In this document: one piece after another, positions 19,266 to 30,191 of the stretch
Layout: the number at the start of each line of letters is the position of its first letter
Numbering within the stretch: the stretch's first letter is position 1
From: Leptolyngbya sp. NIES-3755
GTDB lineage: Bacteria; Cyanobacteriota; Cyanobacteriia; Leptolyngbyales; Leptolyngbyaceae
Direction: 5' to 3'
Assembly: GCA_001548435.1 (NCBI GenBank)
Contig: AP017308.1
Location: 1,373,030 to 1,437,029 of the forward strand
DNA length: 64,000 nt
Notes under the pieces: model-generated
The model's input: only the letters and a program-made list of their open reading frames with translations
What the model was told of the DNA's origin: nothing
Databases searched by the model: none
Translations under genes and position numbers: made by a program

Positions 19266-20884
19266 AAGCGTTGAAAGCGATACTACCGAGTCGAGATCAA
19301 AAAGGATTAAGACGAGCATTGATCTTAGCGGCGATCTTTTTTTGTCTCGTATTAGCTATTTCGCTCAATCGCTATTTCTCTTTTTATACTTCTTACGATC
19401 AAGGACTGTTTAATCAACTGTTCTGGAATAATCTACACGGGCGTTGGTTTCAGAGTTCTTTAACCTCTGCAAATTCGGTTGCTTCACTGGAAGATGGAAA
19501 AACACCGATCGTCAATTTCATCCATCTGGGTCAGCATTTCGTTATCAATTTTCTTTTATGGTTGCCGCTCTATGCGATTTTTCCCCACCCGATCACTTTA
19601 ATCGTATTACAAGTTGGATTGATGACTGCTGGCGGATTGATGCTCTATGCTCTAGCACGACAGCGATTATCTCCACAATTATCGGTTTGGATTACAGGTA
19701 GCTATTACAGTGCAATTCCGGTGATTGGTTCAACGGTTGCAAATTTCTATGAGCATTGTCAAATTCCGCTGTTTACGTTTGGAACATTGTTAGCGTTAGA
19801 GAAGAAAAACTGGGTTTGGTTTTGGGTTGGTGCGGCTTTGGTGATGGGGATTCGACAAGAAATCGGCATCATTCTTTTCGGGATTGGAGTCTACTTGATC
19901 GTGAGTCGGAGACATCCTTGGATCGGAGTTGCACTTTGCTTGGTTAGTTTTAGCTATGTAGCATTCGTTACGAATGTGATTCAGCCTCGGTTTTCCGAAG
20001 ATGTGTCGCGATTGTATTTAGCAAATCGATTTCGGCAGTTTGTGGATACGGATGAGCCAACTACATTACAAGTTTTGTGGGGAATGATTACGAATCCGAT
20101 TCGGTTGGCAGAATATCTCTTTTTACCGATCGATAGACGTATCAATTATCTAGCAGGTCATTGGGTCGCGTTGGCGTTTGTTCCTGTTGTGTCGGGAGCG
20201 GCTTGGATTATGGCTGGATTTCCGCTGGTAACGATCTTTGCTCAATCGGGACGAACTGCTTTAACGATTTGGCTACGATATGCGGTCACAGTAGTTCCAG
20301 GAATGTTCTATGGGGCGATCCTCTGGTGGGAACAACACCCGCAGTACTTCACACCGAAATTTCGACGCTGGTGGAAAGTGTGCATTGTCCTGTCTTTGCT
20401 TTTTATGTTCAGTGGCAATCCAAATCGCGCATTTTCATTCATCATTCCCGATTCGGTTCGCCCTTTAGTGTATGTTCCATTGCCGCGCCAGTGGGAACGT
20501 GCAGTACATATCAATAACGTGATTCGCAATGTTCCGAAAGATGTGAGTGTGAGTACTACAACGCATTTGATTCCGCAGCTTTCATCGCGCCGGATCATTG
20601 TTCGGTTACCTGTGTTGGAGATTTACAACGAACAGAAACAGATTGTTCAAATTGATTATGCGATCGCGGATCTCTGGAATCTCAAAGAGTACAGCCGAGC
20701 CTTCAAAGATAGTAAGTCTGAACTTTTCCGAACTTTGCCTATGCTAGAAAAATTAGTCAACGAAAATCAGTATGGAGTGCAACAGGTTGAAGATGGAGTC
20801 GTAATGATGGTGCGCGGTCAGCCTTCAAATCCAGCAATGTTGGCAGAATGGCAAAAATTACTCGTGCAGATGAAATCGGCTTAA
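19262..20884 (+). CDS. DUF2079 polytopic membrane protein
   Basis: The 540-residue protein has about ten hydrophobic helices and a DUF2079-like start: after the first helix comes a conserved YDQGLFNQLFWN segment, then NFIHLGQHFVINFLLWLPLY with the family's His, and a soluble C-terminal part with the STTTHLIPQLSSR type of ending seen in this family. DUF2079 proteins are distantly similar to glycosyltransferase-C type membrane proteins, so transfer of sugars from lipid carriers is a possible, unproven role. Its start overlaps the preceding gene (ATGA). Confidence 0.85.
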   Translation: MKALKAILPSRDQKGLRRALILAAIFFCLVLAISLNRYFSFYTSYDQGLFNQLFWNNLHGRWFQSSLTSANSVASLEDGKTPIVNFIHLGQHFVINFLLWLPLYAIFPHPITLIVLQVGLMTAGGLMLYALARQRLSPQLSVWITGSYYSAIPVIGSTVANFYEHCQIPLFTFGTLLALEKKNWVWFWVGAALVMGIRQEIGIILFGIGVYLIVSRRHPWIGVALCLVSFSYVAFVTNVIQPRFSEDVSRLYLANRFRQFVDTDEPTTLQVLWGMITNPIRLAEYLFLPIDRRINYLAGHWVALAFVPVVSGAAWIMAGFPLVTIFAQSGRTALTIWLRYAVTVVPGMFYGAILWWEQHPQYFTPKFRRWWKVCIVLSLLFMFSGNPNRAFSFIIPDSVRPLVYVPLPRQWERAVHINNVIRNVPKDVSVSTTTHLIPQLSSRRIIVRLPVLEIYNEQKQIVQIDYAIADLWNLKEYSRAFKDSKSELFRTLPMLEKLVNENQYGVQQVEDGVVMMVRGQPSNPAMLAEWQKLLVQMKSA

Positions 20885-20931
20885 GTCGGATTTTGCGCGA
20901 TCGGATAGATTTGCTACTCTGGGTACAAGTA

Positions 20932-20970
20932 CGCTCCTTTACGATTTAGTAGGGAGCGATTTTTATTTTT
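20932..20970 (+). terminator. Probable terminator before argF
   Basis: CGCTCC and GGAGCG pair around a 15-base loop and are followed by ATTTTTATTTTTT. It would end the DUF2079 transcript, or act as an attenuator of argF, whose ATG is 16 bases downstream. The stem is only 6 pairs, so strength is moderate. Confidence 0.5.
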
Positions 20971-20985
20971 TAAGAGAGACATCAG

Positions 20986-21921
20986 ATGGGATCACTCAAG
21001 GGACGGGATTTATTGAAATTGTCAGATCTCAGCACAGATGAAGTGATGGAACTATTGGACATCGCGGCACAACTGAAAGCGGGAAAAGTTAGTCCACGCC
21101 CGATCGTCAATGGTCATGCTCCTGTGTTGGGATTGTTGTTTTATAAAGCCTCGACTCGAACCCGTGTGAGCTTTTCCACTGCGATGTATCACTTGGGTGG
21201 ACAGGTTTTGGATCTGCCTCTGAATGCCACTCAGGTCAGCCGTGGAGAACCGATCGCAGATACAGCTAGAGTGCTCGATCGATATCTCGATATTCTCGCA
21301 ATCCGCACCTTTGAACAGTCTGATCTCGAAACCTTCGCCAACGAGATGGAAATTCCTGTCATCAATGCGCTGACTGATTTAGAGCATCCCTGTCAAATTC
21401 TGGCAGATCTTCAAACGATTCAAGAGAAATTCTCTACGCTGTCTGGTCTGACTCTTACTTATGTTGGGGATGGAAACAATGTGGCGCATTCTCTCATGAT
21501 TGGATGTGCGCTTGTGGGGATGAATGTTCGGATTGCGACTCCAGCGGATTACAGACCAGATTCCTCGATCGTGGAACTCACCCAAAAGATTGCAGATGGA
21601 AAATCAGAGGTCTTGCTCACCGAAGATCCGATCGCTGCAACAAAAGGTTCTCATGTGGTCTATACCGATGTCTGGGCAAGTATGGGACAGGAAGATTTAG
21701 CTCAAAGTCGAATTCCGATTTTCCAACCGTATCAAGTGAATGACGAATTGATGAGCTATGCGGAAAAAGATGCGATCGTGCTTCATTGCCTTCCCGCTCA
21801 CCGAGGCGAAGAAATCACGCATGAAGTGATCGAAGGCGCACAATCGAAAGTTTGGGATCAAGCTGAGAATCGAATGCACGCACAGAAGGCATTAATGGCG
21901 AGTTTATTAGGGGCAGTCTGA
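20986..21921 (+). CDS. argF: Ornithine carbamoyltransferase
   Basis: The 311-residue protein has all three signatures of the enzyme that makes citrulline from ornithine and carbamoyl phosphate in arginine synthesis: the carbamoyl-phosphate loop STRTRVSF near residue 55, HPCQILADLQT near residue 133, and HCLPAHRGEEI near residue 265 in the ornithine site. The family length (about 305-320) fits. It is soluble and trimeric in other bacteria. It stands alone, with an IS200/IS605 relic starting 8 bases after the stop codon. Confidence 0.97.
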   Translation: MGSLKGRDLLKLSDLSTDEVMELLDIAAQLKAGKVSPRPIVNGHAPVLGLLFYKASTRTRVSFSTAMYHLGGQVLDLPLNATQVSRGEPIADTARVLDRYLDILAIRTFEQSDLETFANEMEIPVINALTDLEHPCQILADLQTIQEKFSTLSGLTLTYVGDGNNVAHSLMIGCALVGMNVRIATPADYRPDSSIVELTQKIADGKSEVLLTEDPIAATKGSHVVYTDVWASMGQEDLAQSRIPIFQPYQVNDELMSYAEKDAIVLHCLPAHRGEEITHEVIEGAQSKVWDQAENRMHAQKALMASLLGAV

Positions 21922-21928
21922 GAATGAT

Positions 21929-22273
21929 TTGACACACTCCCACAGCTAGAAGCAGTGGGATTCTAGGCTCAGACAGCAATAGCAGGCGTAGCCCGTCTTA
22001 CATTACCTACCCTAACGGACAATGCCCTGCCCGTTTTTGAACAAGTACAAATCAAAAAACGAAAAGTATGTTCAACCGATTCCGCACAAAGTTTTACGTA
22101 GACCACGATTCAGGTCTACAACCCCATACCTTGTTGTCATGGTTCAGTGTTGCTCCGAGGTTTTACCCTACGCGAGAATTCAATTGTACCAGAAGAGGAT
22201 GGCGCTTTTAAGCGCGTGTCGCATTTCGTCCCACGACTGAAGCCAGTGGGCTTTCATTCTCCCGTCCTACCCT
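21929..22273 (-). mobile_element. IS200/IS605-type remnant or MITE (no transposase)
   Basis: The two ends look like the subterminal hairpins of an IS200/IS605-family element in minus orientation. At the left, TTGACACACTCCCAC folds with GTGGGA; read on the minus strand this end finishes in GGGAGTGTGTCAA, like a right end. At the right, CGTCCCACGACTGAAGCCAG pairs with its own TGGG, the typical left-end hairpin. Between them there is no tnpA or tnpB, only about 200 bases with another small palindrome (GCGCTT-tt-AAGCGC). It looks like a palindrome-associated transposable element moved in trans. The exact ends are estimated. Confidence 0.6.
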
Positions 22274-22310
22274 GTAAACTTTTGTAATAGGACATTTTGT
22301 AACTGCAACT

Positions 22311-22754
22311 ATGACAAGCTCTCCTGGATTCGGTAAGAAGGTTCATAAAGAGAAGAAGAAATCAACTGGGAACGAGAAGCGGGCAAATGCTTCCAGACAG
22401 TTCGATGATTTCAAATCGCAAGGGCTACCGGAATATGAAATTTATCTCCGAGTCCAGGGCAAGAAACAGCTTCAATGGTTTCCAATCGGCGCGATCGCAG
22501 TAAAACGATCGACCCAAATCAATGCCGCTATTTTTGCCAATGAAGAAGAATTGCTCAAAGGCGCGTTCCGGTTGTTCCCCAAACTCAGACAAGAACGTGA
22601 TTCTTTGGAATATGGCTACCGTCTGAAAGAGTTCAAAGACGAAGAGATTCAATTGGCAGTTCGCCCGCAACCGGGTGTCACGAATGCGGTACAAAATGCG
22701 ATCGCGTCTGTGGGCGAAAAACTCGGCGGATTGTTCAAACCAAAATCTGCCTAA
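22311..22754 (+). CDS. HHL1-like protein (DUF6523)
   Basis: The 147-residue protein resembles HHL1 of plant chloroplasts, a photosystem II-associated protein needed under high light, and its cyanobacterial relatives: it has a basic disordered head, then YEIYLRVQGKKQLQWFPIGA and the highly conserved NEEELLKGAFRLFPKL. The recognition is from these motifs. A role in photosystem II repair is inferred from the plant homologue only. It ends at a shared, bidirectional terminator with gcvP. Confidence 0.7.
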   Translation: MTSSPGFGKKVHKEKKKSTGNEKRANASRQFDDFKSQGLPEYEIYLRVQGKKQLQWFPIGAIAVKRSTQINAAIFANEEELLKGAFRLFPKLRQERDSLEYGYRLKEFKDEEIQLAVRPQPGVTNAVQNAIASVGEKLGGLFKPKSA

Positions 22755-22764
22755 AATTTCAAAC

Positions 22765-22812
22765 AAAAAAGCGCCCTCATTCCAGTTTTTCCGGAGCGAG
22801 GGCACTTTTTTA
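22765..22812. terminator. Bidirectional terminator
   Basis: GCCCTC (22773-22778) and GAGGGC (22798-22803) form the stem, with AAAAAAGC on one side and ACTTTTTT on the other, so it can end both the HHL1-like gene and gcvP. Confidence 0.8.
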
Positions 22813-22816
22813 TTGA

Positions 22817-25753
22817 TTAGCTTTCGTAAGCGTCCATCGGTAAGCAAGAACAAACCAAATTACGATCGCCATACGCATTATCGATTCGTCCCACGGCTGG
22901 ATAGAACTTGTTTGCACGAGTCCAAGCCGTCGGGAAAATTGCCTCATTGCGAGAATACGGACGATTCCAATCTTCAGAAGTGAGATCGGCAACCGTGTGA
23001 GGTGCATTTTTCAAGAGATTATTTGTTCGATCGACCTTTCCAGTTTCGATCAGTCGAATCTCTTCTCGAATCGCAATCATCGCATCACAGAATCGATCGA
23101 GTTCTGCTTTTGATTCGCTCTCAGTTGGCTCAACCATGACTGTTCCAGCGACGGGCCAAGACACTGTAGGCGGATGGAAGCCATAATCGATCAATCGTTT
23201 CGCGATATCATCGACTTCGATTTCTGCACTCTTCTTGAACTCTCGCAAATCGAGAATACATTCGTGCGCCACTAAACCATTTTTGCCTTTGTACAAGACT
23301 GGATAGTGACCTTCAAGCCGTTTCGCGATATAGTTCGCATTCAAAATCGCAATCTCGGTCGCTTCGGTTAATCCTTGACCACCCATCATGGCAATATACA
23401 TCCACGAAATTGGCAAAATGCTGGCACTGCCCCAAGGAGCCGCTGACACTGCACCAATTCCTTGCTCTGTGCTGGTGGGAATCACAGAATGATTCGGTAA
23501 GAACGGAACGAGATGTGCTGCGACCCCGATCGGTCCAACTCCAGGACCACCGCCACCATGTGGAATACAGAACGTTTTATGCAAATTCAAATGGCAGACA
23601 TCCGCACCAAAATCACCAGGGCGGCAGAGTCCGACTTGAGCATTCATGTTCGCGCCATCCATGTAAACCTGTCCACCGTTCTCATGCACGATCGAACAAA
23701 TTTCCCGAATGCCTTCCTCGAACACACCATGCGTTGAAGGATACGTCACCATCAAAGCTGCAAGGTTGTCCTGATGTTGTTCAGCTTTGGCTTTGAGGTC
23801 AGCGAGATCGATATTGCCTTCAGGGTCACATGCGATCGCAACAACTTTCATACCTGCCATCACAGCACTCGCAGGATTGGTTCCGTGTGCGGACTGTGGA
23901 ATCAGACAGATATTCCGATGAGCATCACCGCGACTGAGATGATATTGCCGAATCACGAGCAATCCAGCGTATTCACCTTGTGATCCTGCATTCGGTTGCA
24001 GTGAAATTCCAGCGAATCCAGTGATTTCAGACAGCCAGGATTCAAGCTGCTTAAAGAGATCTTGATAGCCTTGAGTTTGATCGATCGGGGCAAATGGGTG
24101 CAACTGTCCGAATTCCGCCCAAGTGATCGGAACCATTTCTGCGGTTGCGTTCAGCTTCATCGTGCAAGAACCGAGTGGAATCATTGCAGAAGTCAGCGAC
24201 AAATCTTTTGATTGCAAGCGATACATGTACCGGAGCAATTCAGTTTCCGATCGATAAGCCGAAAAGGTCGGATGCGTTAGATAATCCGAAGTTCGGGCAA
24301 ACGTAGCTGGAATTTGCACACCGGGAATTTCAGGCAGTTTTGCCCGATCGCTAAAACTTTTGAGAATATCGACTAAATCTTTTTCCGAAGTCGTTTCATC
24401 GATCGAGATTCCAACGGTATCGGCATCAATCCGACGTAAGTTAATTCCCAGATTTAATGCCTGCACCAAAATCTGATCGGCTTTTCCTGGAACTTCGACT
24501 CGTAACGTATCAAAGTAAGGTTCAGAGCCGAGTTTGAACCCTGATTTTTGAAGCGCGATCGCCAATTGAGCGGTCATGCGATGAATGCGATCGGCAATAT
24601 TTTTCAGTCCGATCGCACCATGATAAACGCCATACATTCCAGCAATCACAGCGAGTAGAACTTGTGCTGTACAGATGTTACTGGTGGCTTTGTCGCGTCG
24701 GATATGTTGCTCACGAGTTTGAAGTGCCAATCTTAGAGCAGGTTGACCGCTGCGATCTTTTGAAACACCAACTAATCTTCCTGGAAGCTGGCGTTTGTAG
24801 GCTTCTTTGGTGGCAAAGTAAGCGGCATGAGGTCCACCATAACCGAGGGGAACACCGAATCGTTGAGTGTTTCCGATCGCGATATCGGCTCCGAATTCTC
24901 CAGGTGGTTTCAACAGCGTCAAACTGAGGAGATCTGCCGCGACTGTGACGAGTGCTCCGGATTGATGAGCACGATCGATAAATTCGGCATAGTCATAGAT
25001 CGCACCATCGGTGGCTGGATATTGCAACAACGCTCCAAAGATGGGCGTATCAAATCCGAACGTCCGGTGATCGCCAACAATCACATCGATTCCGAGTGGG
25101 AGTGCACGAGTTTGAATAACTTCGATCGTTTGCGGATGACACGCACTCGAAACCCAAAACGTTTTTGCGCCATTCTTCACGAGTCCATAACTCATCGACA
25201 TCGCTTCCGCTGCCGCCGTTCCTTCATCCAACAGAGACGCATTCGCGATTTCTAGCCCCGTCAAATCCATCACCATCGTTTGATAGTTCAACAGCGCTTC
25301 GAGACGACCCTGAGCAATTTCGGGCTGATAGGGCGTATATTGCGTGTACCAACCTGGATTTTCTAAGATGTTGCGCTGAATTACTGGCGGCGTAATGCAA
25401 TTCGAGTAGCCCATGCCAATGAACGATCGCATCACTCGATTTTTTGATGCGATCGCTTTCAACTCTCTCAGCAGTTCATACTCACTTTTTCCCGCTCCAA
25501 TCTGTAACGGGCGTTGGATTCGGATCGTTTGTGGAACCGCTTTATCGATCAAATCTTCAACCGAGTTCAAGCCCAACACAGTGAGCATCGCTTGAATGTC
25601 ATCGCCTCGGACACCGATATGACGATCGACAAAGCGATCGGTGTAATTCAATTGAGTTTGAGCGGGAGTGTGGGAGATCGAATCGGACGAATCGAATTCG
25701 ACGTGAGCGCGATCGTAGTCGGACAAAATCGGCATGGAAGTGGGTTCAGACAT
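22817..25753 (-). CDS. gcvP: Glycine dehydrogenase (decarboxylating), P-protein
   Basis: The 978-residue protein is a complete single-chain P-protein. It decarboxylates glycine with pyridoxal phosphate and passes the aminomethyl group to GcvH in photorespiratory glycine breakdown. The first half starts at [17 protein letters not shown] and includes [13 protein letters not shown]; the second half has [16 protein letters not shown], the PLP lysine region [19 protein letters not shown] and the end motif [14 protein letters not shown]. It has an about 35-residue non-conserved head, and a second Met at residue 7 could also be the start. It is divergent from the SNF2 gene. Confidence 0.97.
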   Translation of the reverse strand: MSEPTSMPILSDYDRAHVEFDSSDSISHTPAQTQLNYTDRFVDRHIGVRGDDIQAMLTVLGLNSVEDLIDKAVPQTIRIQRPLQIGAGKSEYELLRELKAIASKNRVMRSFIGMGYSNCITPPVIQRNILENPGWYTQYTPYQPEIAQGRLEALLNYQTMVMDLTGLEIANASLLDEGTAAAEAMSMSYGLVKNGAKTFWVSSACHPQTIEVIQTRALPLGIDVIVGDHRTFGFDTPIFGALLQYPATDGAIYDYAEFIDRAHQSGALVTVAADLLSLTLLKPPGEFGADIAIGNTQRFGVPLGYGGPHAAYFATKEAYKRQLPGRLVGVSKDRSGQPALRLALQTREQHIRRDKATSNICTAQVLLAVIAGMYGVYHGAIGLKNIADRIHRMTAQLAIALQKSGFKLGSEPYFDTLRVEVPGKADQILVQALNLGINLRRIDADTVGISIDETTSEKDLVDILKSFSDRAKLPEIPGVQIPATFARTSDYLTHPTFSAYRSETELLRYMYRLQSKDLSLTSAMIPLGSCTMKLNATAEMVPITWAEFGQLHPFAPIDQTQGYQDLFKQLESWLSEITGFAGISLQPNAGSQGEYAGLLVIRQYHLSRGDAHRNICLIPQSAHGTNPASAVMAGMKVVAIACDPEGNIDLADLKAKAEQHQDNLAALMVTYPSTHGVFEEGIREICSIVHENGGQVYMDGANMNAQVGLCRPGDFGADVCHLNLHKTFCIPHGGGGPGVGPIGVAAHLVPFLPNHSVIPTSTEQGIGAVSAAPWGSASILPISWMYIAMMGGQGLTEATEIAILNANYIAKRLEGHYPVLYKGKNGLVAHECILDLREFKKSAEIEVDDIAKRLIDYGFHPPTVSWPVAGTVMVEPTESESKAELDRFCDAMIAIREEIRLIETGKVDRTNNLLKNAPHTVADLTSEDWNRPYSRNEAIFPTAWTRANKFYPAVGRIDNAYGDRNLVCSCLPMDAYES

Positions 25754-26016
25754 AGGAGATCGGAATCGCTAAGGGACAGAAAAATTCCTAAAATTTCAGT
25801 CGTTGAACATTCACAATATCAAATCGATTAGAAACATTCTGCAACAATTCACTCGTAAGCGAAACCAAAAGACGTGAATCTACCATGAAGATGCGATTTA
25901 GATTCTAGGAGTTTGGAAGAAAAATCATGGAATTGGGTAGTTCAAACGAGATTTCGCTTCCGATCGAGCTTTCTTGTTATCCTGGTTGACATCCATTTTC
26001 TTCAGATTGAACGCCA

Positions 26017-29000
26017 GTGGATGCAGCACAAACTCAGTTAATCGATCGCTACCGAAAACTCGACCCGCTCAAACGCCAAATCGTTCGCGTGTACTCGATC
26101 GCGTATGAGCCAATCAGTCGGACTGCATTTTTAAGCTGTTTCAATCCGCTCGGTGCAAGAAATCAAACGGGTAAAACTTATACCACGACCGAACTCAAGC
26201 CACATTTCGATCGCTTACTTCAAGACGAATTTCTCATCCCGTCCGGTCAATCGACCATTTGCAATCCACTGATCGCTGAAGTTGCCACTCGTGAAGCGAT
26301 CGAATTCGACGAATTTCATACGATCGCGGCTGCGGTGAATGAACATTTACCGATTCACACCTACGGCAAGATGGGACCGCGCTATTTCACGAGTGAGCGA
26401 CAGTTTCTCCGCGAAGTTCGGATCGGCGTGTATCAGAACAATCTCATCTTTGTGGCGGAGCAATTCGAGGACTACTATCGATACGCCAATCAGAAACAGA
26501 AAATGTCGATCGAGGATGTTCTAACTTACATTTGCAGCAATCCTTTCGATCCAACCTGGTTTCGTACCTTAGATCCAGATATCTATCGAACTGCTTTAGT
26601 TGGAGTTTTAGGAGATTCCTATCAGCATCTCGTTCCAGCGCATGAAGCGTTTCAACTCTTGCAAGAAGACTGTGCAGCGGAATCGCTCAAGTTCGGGTGG
26701 CAGCCTTTGTTGTTAGCTGAACAATTGTTGTTACGCGGACAACTTGAACAAGCGGGGAAAGTTCTAGAGAATTTACCCAATGAGTATCAACAGAGTGGTT
26801 CAGCGTTGTGGGGATGGTTCCATCTGTTGAATCAGGATACGGAAGGTGCGATCGCACAATTCTCGATCGCACTCCAAACGCTGAGAAAAGGCACTGGAAA
26901 ACGCAAGACATACTTCCAAGCTGTGACCGGATTGTTCTTTGTGCTGGCATTGGTCAAAGACGGATCTCCACAGCGATTAGAAGAAGCGAAAACGTATTGT
27001 GCGATCGCCAAACAAGCAAAGTTCTGGCTTAGTTCCCCTTACGAAACGCTAGAAAAAGTCATTCAACTACAACAAGGTGACATCGCTCAAAAAGATTGGA
27101 TTCTCGATCTTGCTCCCTATCGAAATCAGCACAGCTTAGAGACAATTATCAATGCACTCGCTGTCTATTGGACGGATGCGGATAGTGCCAAACGATTGTT
27201 ATCTCGTGGCTTAGAAGCATTTTATGAAAGGGCAAGTACCGCAGGCTATGACTGGATTGCGCTCGAAACTGCGGCACTATTAGCGAAGTTCAAACCGCGT
27301 AGTAAGTTTGTTGAAATTGCAGAACAATTAATCCGATCGACGAACATTACACCAATGGTTGAGTTAGTGCGATCGCAAGAACCTTGGGAACTCTGCCTCA
27401 ATGCTTTAGTAAATTTACAAAAAGAACCAACTAAACCGAGCAAGACTGAAACAAAACAGAGATTAGCTTGGTTTGTGACTGTGTTCCAAAATCATTGGTT
27501 ACTTCAACCTAGAGAACAGTCTTTGAATGCGCGAGGACAATGGGGTAAAGGTCGAAATGTTGCACTGAAACGATTGGATAAATCGATCGCTGAATTTTCC
27601 TATTTGACAGAACAAGATCGACGGGCTTGTGCGGAACTGAAATCAACTCCTTCTGGCTATTATGGGCAGGTCGATTATAAATTTGGGGAAAGAGCGATCG
27701 CGGCTTTGGTCGGTCATCCTTATGTGTTTTGGGAAGATACCAATGTGCAGATCGAGATTGTTCGAGGTGAACCCGAATTGATGGTGAAAAAGGGCAAGAA
27801 CGATCGTTTAACTTTACAGCTTTCCCCTGCTCCAAAAGAGAATCAAAGTATTCTAGTGATCAAAGAGACTCCAACACGGCTGAAAGTAATCGAACTGTCT
27901 CCAGAGCATCGTCGGATTTCTGAGATTTTAGGATCAAAGAATCAGTTAGAAGTCCCTTCGGCTGCAAAAGATCGAGTACTATCCGCTATCCATGCAATCT
28001 CTGGATTAGTAACTGTTCATTCTGATATTGGTGGTGGTGTCAGTGCTGAAGAAGTTCCTGCTGATCCGACTCCGAACATTCATTTACTTCCAGCGGGATC
28101 AGGTTTGAAAGTTTCTGTGTTGGTGCGTCCGTTTGCAATTGGGGGAGCATACTATCGTCCGGGTATGGGTGGCGAAACTGTGATTGCTGAGATTGATGGA
28201 AAGCGATTGCAAACCACACGAGATTTACAACAGGAACGAAAACTAGCAGAAAGCGCGATCGCAGATTGTCATACGCTCGATGACTACGAAGAAGAAGACG
28301 GGGAATGGTGGATTGAAAACCCTGAAGCCTGTTTGGAACTATTGCTCGATTTGCAAGATTTAGGCGATCGAGCAATCATTTCCCATCCTGAAGGTGAAAG
28401 ATTCCGCATCCGCAGACAGGTTGGACTGGGAGATTTTCAGCTTCGGATTCAACGTGAACAAGATTGGTTCTCTGCAACAGGCGGCGTAAAGCTCGATGAA
28501 GAGTCTGTCTTGGAAATGCAGCAATTATTAAAACTGCTTGGACATACAGAAAGTCGGTTTATTCAATTGGAGGATGGTCAATTCCTCGCGCTCACAGAAG
28601 AGTTTCGCAAACGATTGGAAGAATTTAGAGCGATCGCACAACAACATGGAAAAGGCTCACGGTTTCATCCTTTAGCCGCAGTTGCGATCGAGGATTGGAT
28701 CGAGGATGTGGGAGATCTCGAAGTCGATCGGAATTGGAGAGAACATCTCAAGAAATTGAAAGAAGTCGAAGCACTTGATCCAATTGTTCCATCGACGCTA
28801 CAGGCAGAACTTCGAGAGTATCAAATTGAAGGCTTTCGCTGGATGGCAAGATTAGCTCATTGGGGTGTGGGAGCTTGTTTAGCGGATGGAATGGGACTCG
28901 GAAAAACATTGCAATCGATCGCGCTCATTCTCACTCGTGCTGCAAATGGTTCAACCTTGGTGATTGCTCCGACTTCTGTATGTCTCAATTGGATCAGTGA

Positions 29001-30186
29001 AATTGATCGATTTGCTCCAACCTTGAATGTGGTTCAGTTTGGAAGTGGCGATCGACAAAAAATCATCGATCGTTTGCAACCATTCGACGTTCTAATTTGT
29101 AGTTATGGATTGCTACAGCAAGATGATGTCGCGCAACTATTAGCCAGCGTTGAATGGCAAACAATTATTCTTGATGAAGCACAATCGATTAAGAACTTTG
29201 CCACAAAGCGATCGCAAGCTGCCATGAACTTAAAAGGCGGCTTCAAACTGATCACGACTGGAACCCCGATCGAGAATCATTTAGGCGAACTCTGGAATCT
29301 ATTCAGATTCATCAATCCGGGATTGCTTGGATCATTGGAGCAATTTAACGAACGATTCGCAGTTCCGATCGAGCGATTCGAGGACAAACAAGCCCGAATT
29401 CGGCTGAGAAAATTAATCCAACCTTTTTTACTTCGCCGTACAAAGAGTCAAGTCCTACAGGAATTACCTTCGAGAACTGAGATTGTTCTACACGTCGAAC
29501 TGAGTGCGGAAGAACGCTTATTCTATGAAGCTTTGAGAAAAAGCGCGATCGAACGTCTCGAACAATCCGAAGCGGTTGCAGGTCAAAAACATCTACAAGT
29601 TTTAGCAGAGATCATGAAACTGCGTCGGGCTTGCTGCAATTCTCGGTTAGTGACTCCAGAATCCCCTTTACCCAGTTCAAAACTTCAGCTATTTGGCGAA
29701 GTACTAGAAGAACTTTTAGACAATCGCCACAAAGTTTTAGTATTTAGTCAATTTGTTGATCATCTGCAAATCTTGCGGGGACTTTTGGATGAAAAAGCGA
29801 TCGCACATCAATATCTCGACGGCAGCACCTCGATTCCTGAGCGCAAAAAACGCATTAATGCTTTCCAATCGGGTGAAGGCGATGTATTCCTGATTAGCTT
29901 AAAAGCAGGCGGAACTGGATTGAATCTGACTGCCGCAGATTATGTGATTCACATGGACCCGTGGTGGAATCCCGCCGTTGAAGATCAAGCCAGCGATCGC
30001 GCTCATCGGATTGGGCAACAACGACCCGTCACGATCTATCGACTGGTGGCGAAAGAAACGATCGAGGATCAAATCGTAGAGTTACACCAGCACAAACGCG
30101 AATTGGCAGATAGCTTACTTGAAGGCACAGAGATCAGCGGCAAGATTTCAACCGATGACCTCTTACAACTGATTCAAGTAGGCTAA
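26017..30186 (+). CDS. SNF2 family DNA-dependent ATPase/helicase
   Basis: The GTG at 26017 is the only usable start after an in-frame stop at 26008. The 1389-residue protein has an about 850-residue helical N-terminal part of unknown function and a C-terminal SNF2 motor: Walker A LADGMGLGKTLQSIAL, the DEAQ box in IILDEAQSIKN, GTPIENHLGELWNLFRF, LKAGGTGLNLTAADYVIHMD (motif V) and DRAHRIGQQRPV (motif VI). Such proteins move along DNA and remodel DNA-protein complexes; several bacterial ones act in repair or phage defence. It lies inverted between gcvP and gcvH; its stop is 5 bases from that of gcvH. Confidence 0.92.
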   Translation: MDAAQTQLIDRYRKLDPLKRQIVRVYSIAYEPISRTAFLSCFNPLGARNQTGKTYTTTELKPHFDRLLQDEFLIPSGQSTICNPLIAEVATREAIEFDEFHTIAAAVNEHLPIHTYGKMGPRYFTSERQFLREVRIGVYQNNLIFVAEQFEDYYRYANQKQKMSIEDVLTYICSNPFDPTWFRTLDPDIYRTALVGVLGDSYQHLVPAHEAFQLLQEDCAAESLKFGWQPLLLAEQLLLRGQLEQAGKVLENLPNEYQQSGSALWGWFHLLNQDTEGAIAQFSIALQTLRKGTGKRKTYFQAVTGLFFVLALVKDGSPQRLEEAKTYCAIAKQAKFWLSSPYETLEKVIQLQQGDIAQKDWILDLAPYRNQHSLETIINALAVYWTDADSAKRLLSRGLEAFYERASTAGYDWIALETAALLAKFKPRSKFVEIAEQLIRSTNITPMVELVRSQEPWELCLNALVNLQKEPTKPSKTETKQRLAWFVTVFQNHWLLQPREQSLNARGQWGKGRNVALKRLDKSIAEFSYLTEQDRRACAELKSTPSGYYGQVDYKFGERAIAALVGHPYVFWEDTNVQIEIVRGEPELMVKKGKNDRLTLQLSPAPKENQSILVIKETPTRLKVIELSPEHRRISEILGSKNQLEVPSAAKDRVLSAIHAISGLVTVHSDIGGGVSAEEVPADPTPNIHLLPAGSGLKVSVLVRPFAIGGAYYRPGMGGETVIAEIDGKRLQTTRDLQQERKLAESAIADCHTLDDYEEEDGEWWIENPEACLELLLDLQDLGDRAIISHPEGERFRIRRQVGLGDFQLRIQREQDWFSATGGVKLDEESVLEMQQLLKLLGHTESRFIQLEDGQFLALTEEFRKRLEEFRAIAQQHGKGSRFHPLAAVAIEDWIEDVGDLEVDRNWREHLKKLKEVEALDPIVPSTLQAELREYQIEGFRWMARLAHWGVGACLADGMGLGKTLQSIALILTRAANGSTLVIAPTSVCLNWISEIDRFAPTLNVVQFGSGDRQKIIDRLQPFDVLICSYGLLQQDDVAQLLASVEWQTIILDEAQSIKNFATKRSQAAMNLKGGFKLITTGTPIENHLGELWNLFRFINPGLLGSLEQFNERFAVPIERFEDKQARIRLRKLIQPFLLRRTKSQVLQELPSRTEIVLHVELSAEERLFYEALRKSAIERLEQSEAVAGQKHLQVLAEIMKLRRACCNSRLVTPESPLPSSKLQLFGEVLEELLDNRHKVLVFSQFVDHLQILRGLLDEKAIAHQYLDGSTSIPERKKRINAFQSGEGDVFLISLKAGGTGLNLTAADYVIHMDPWWNPAVEDQASDRAHRIGQQRPVTIYRLVAKETIEDQIVELHQHKRELADSLLEGTEISGKISTDDLLQLIQVG

Positions 30187-30191
30187 GATCT

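Noticed and set aside
24827-25255. Plus-strand open frame of 142 codons inside gcvP
   Set aside because: Antisense to a highly conserved enzyme; no domain visible.
25754-26016. Possible glycine riboswitch ahead of gcvP
   Set aside because: I looked for the conserved paired aptamer cores and found none here or ahead of gcvT.
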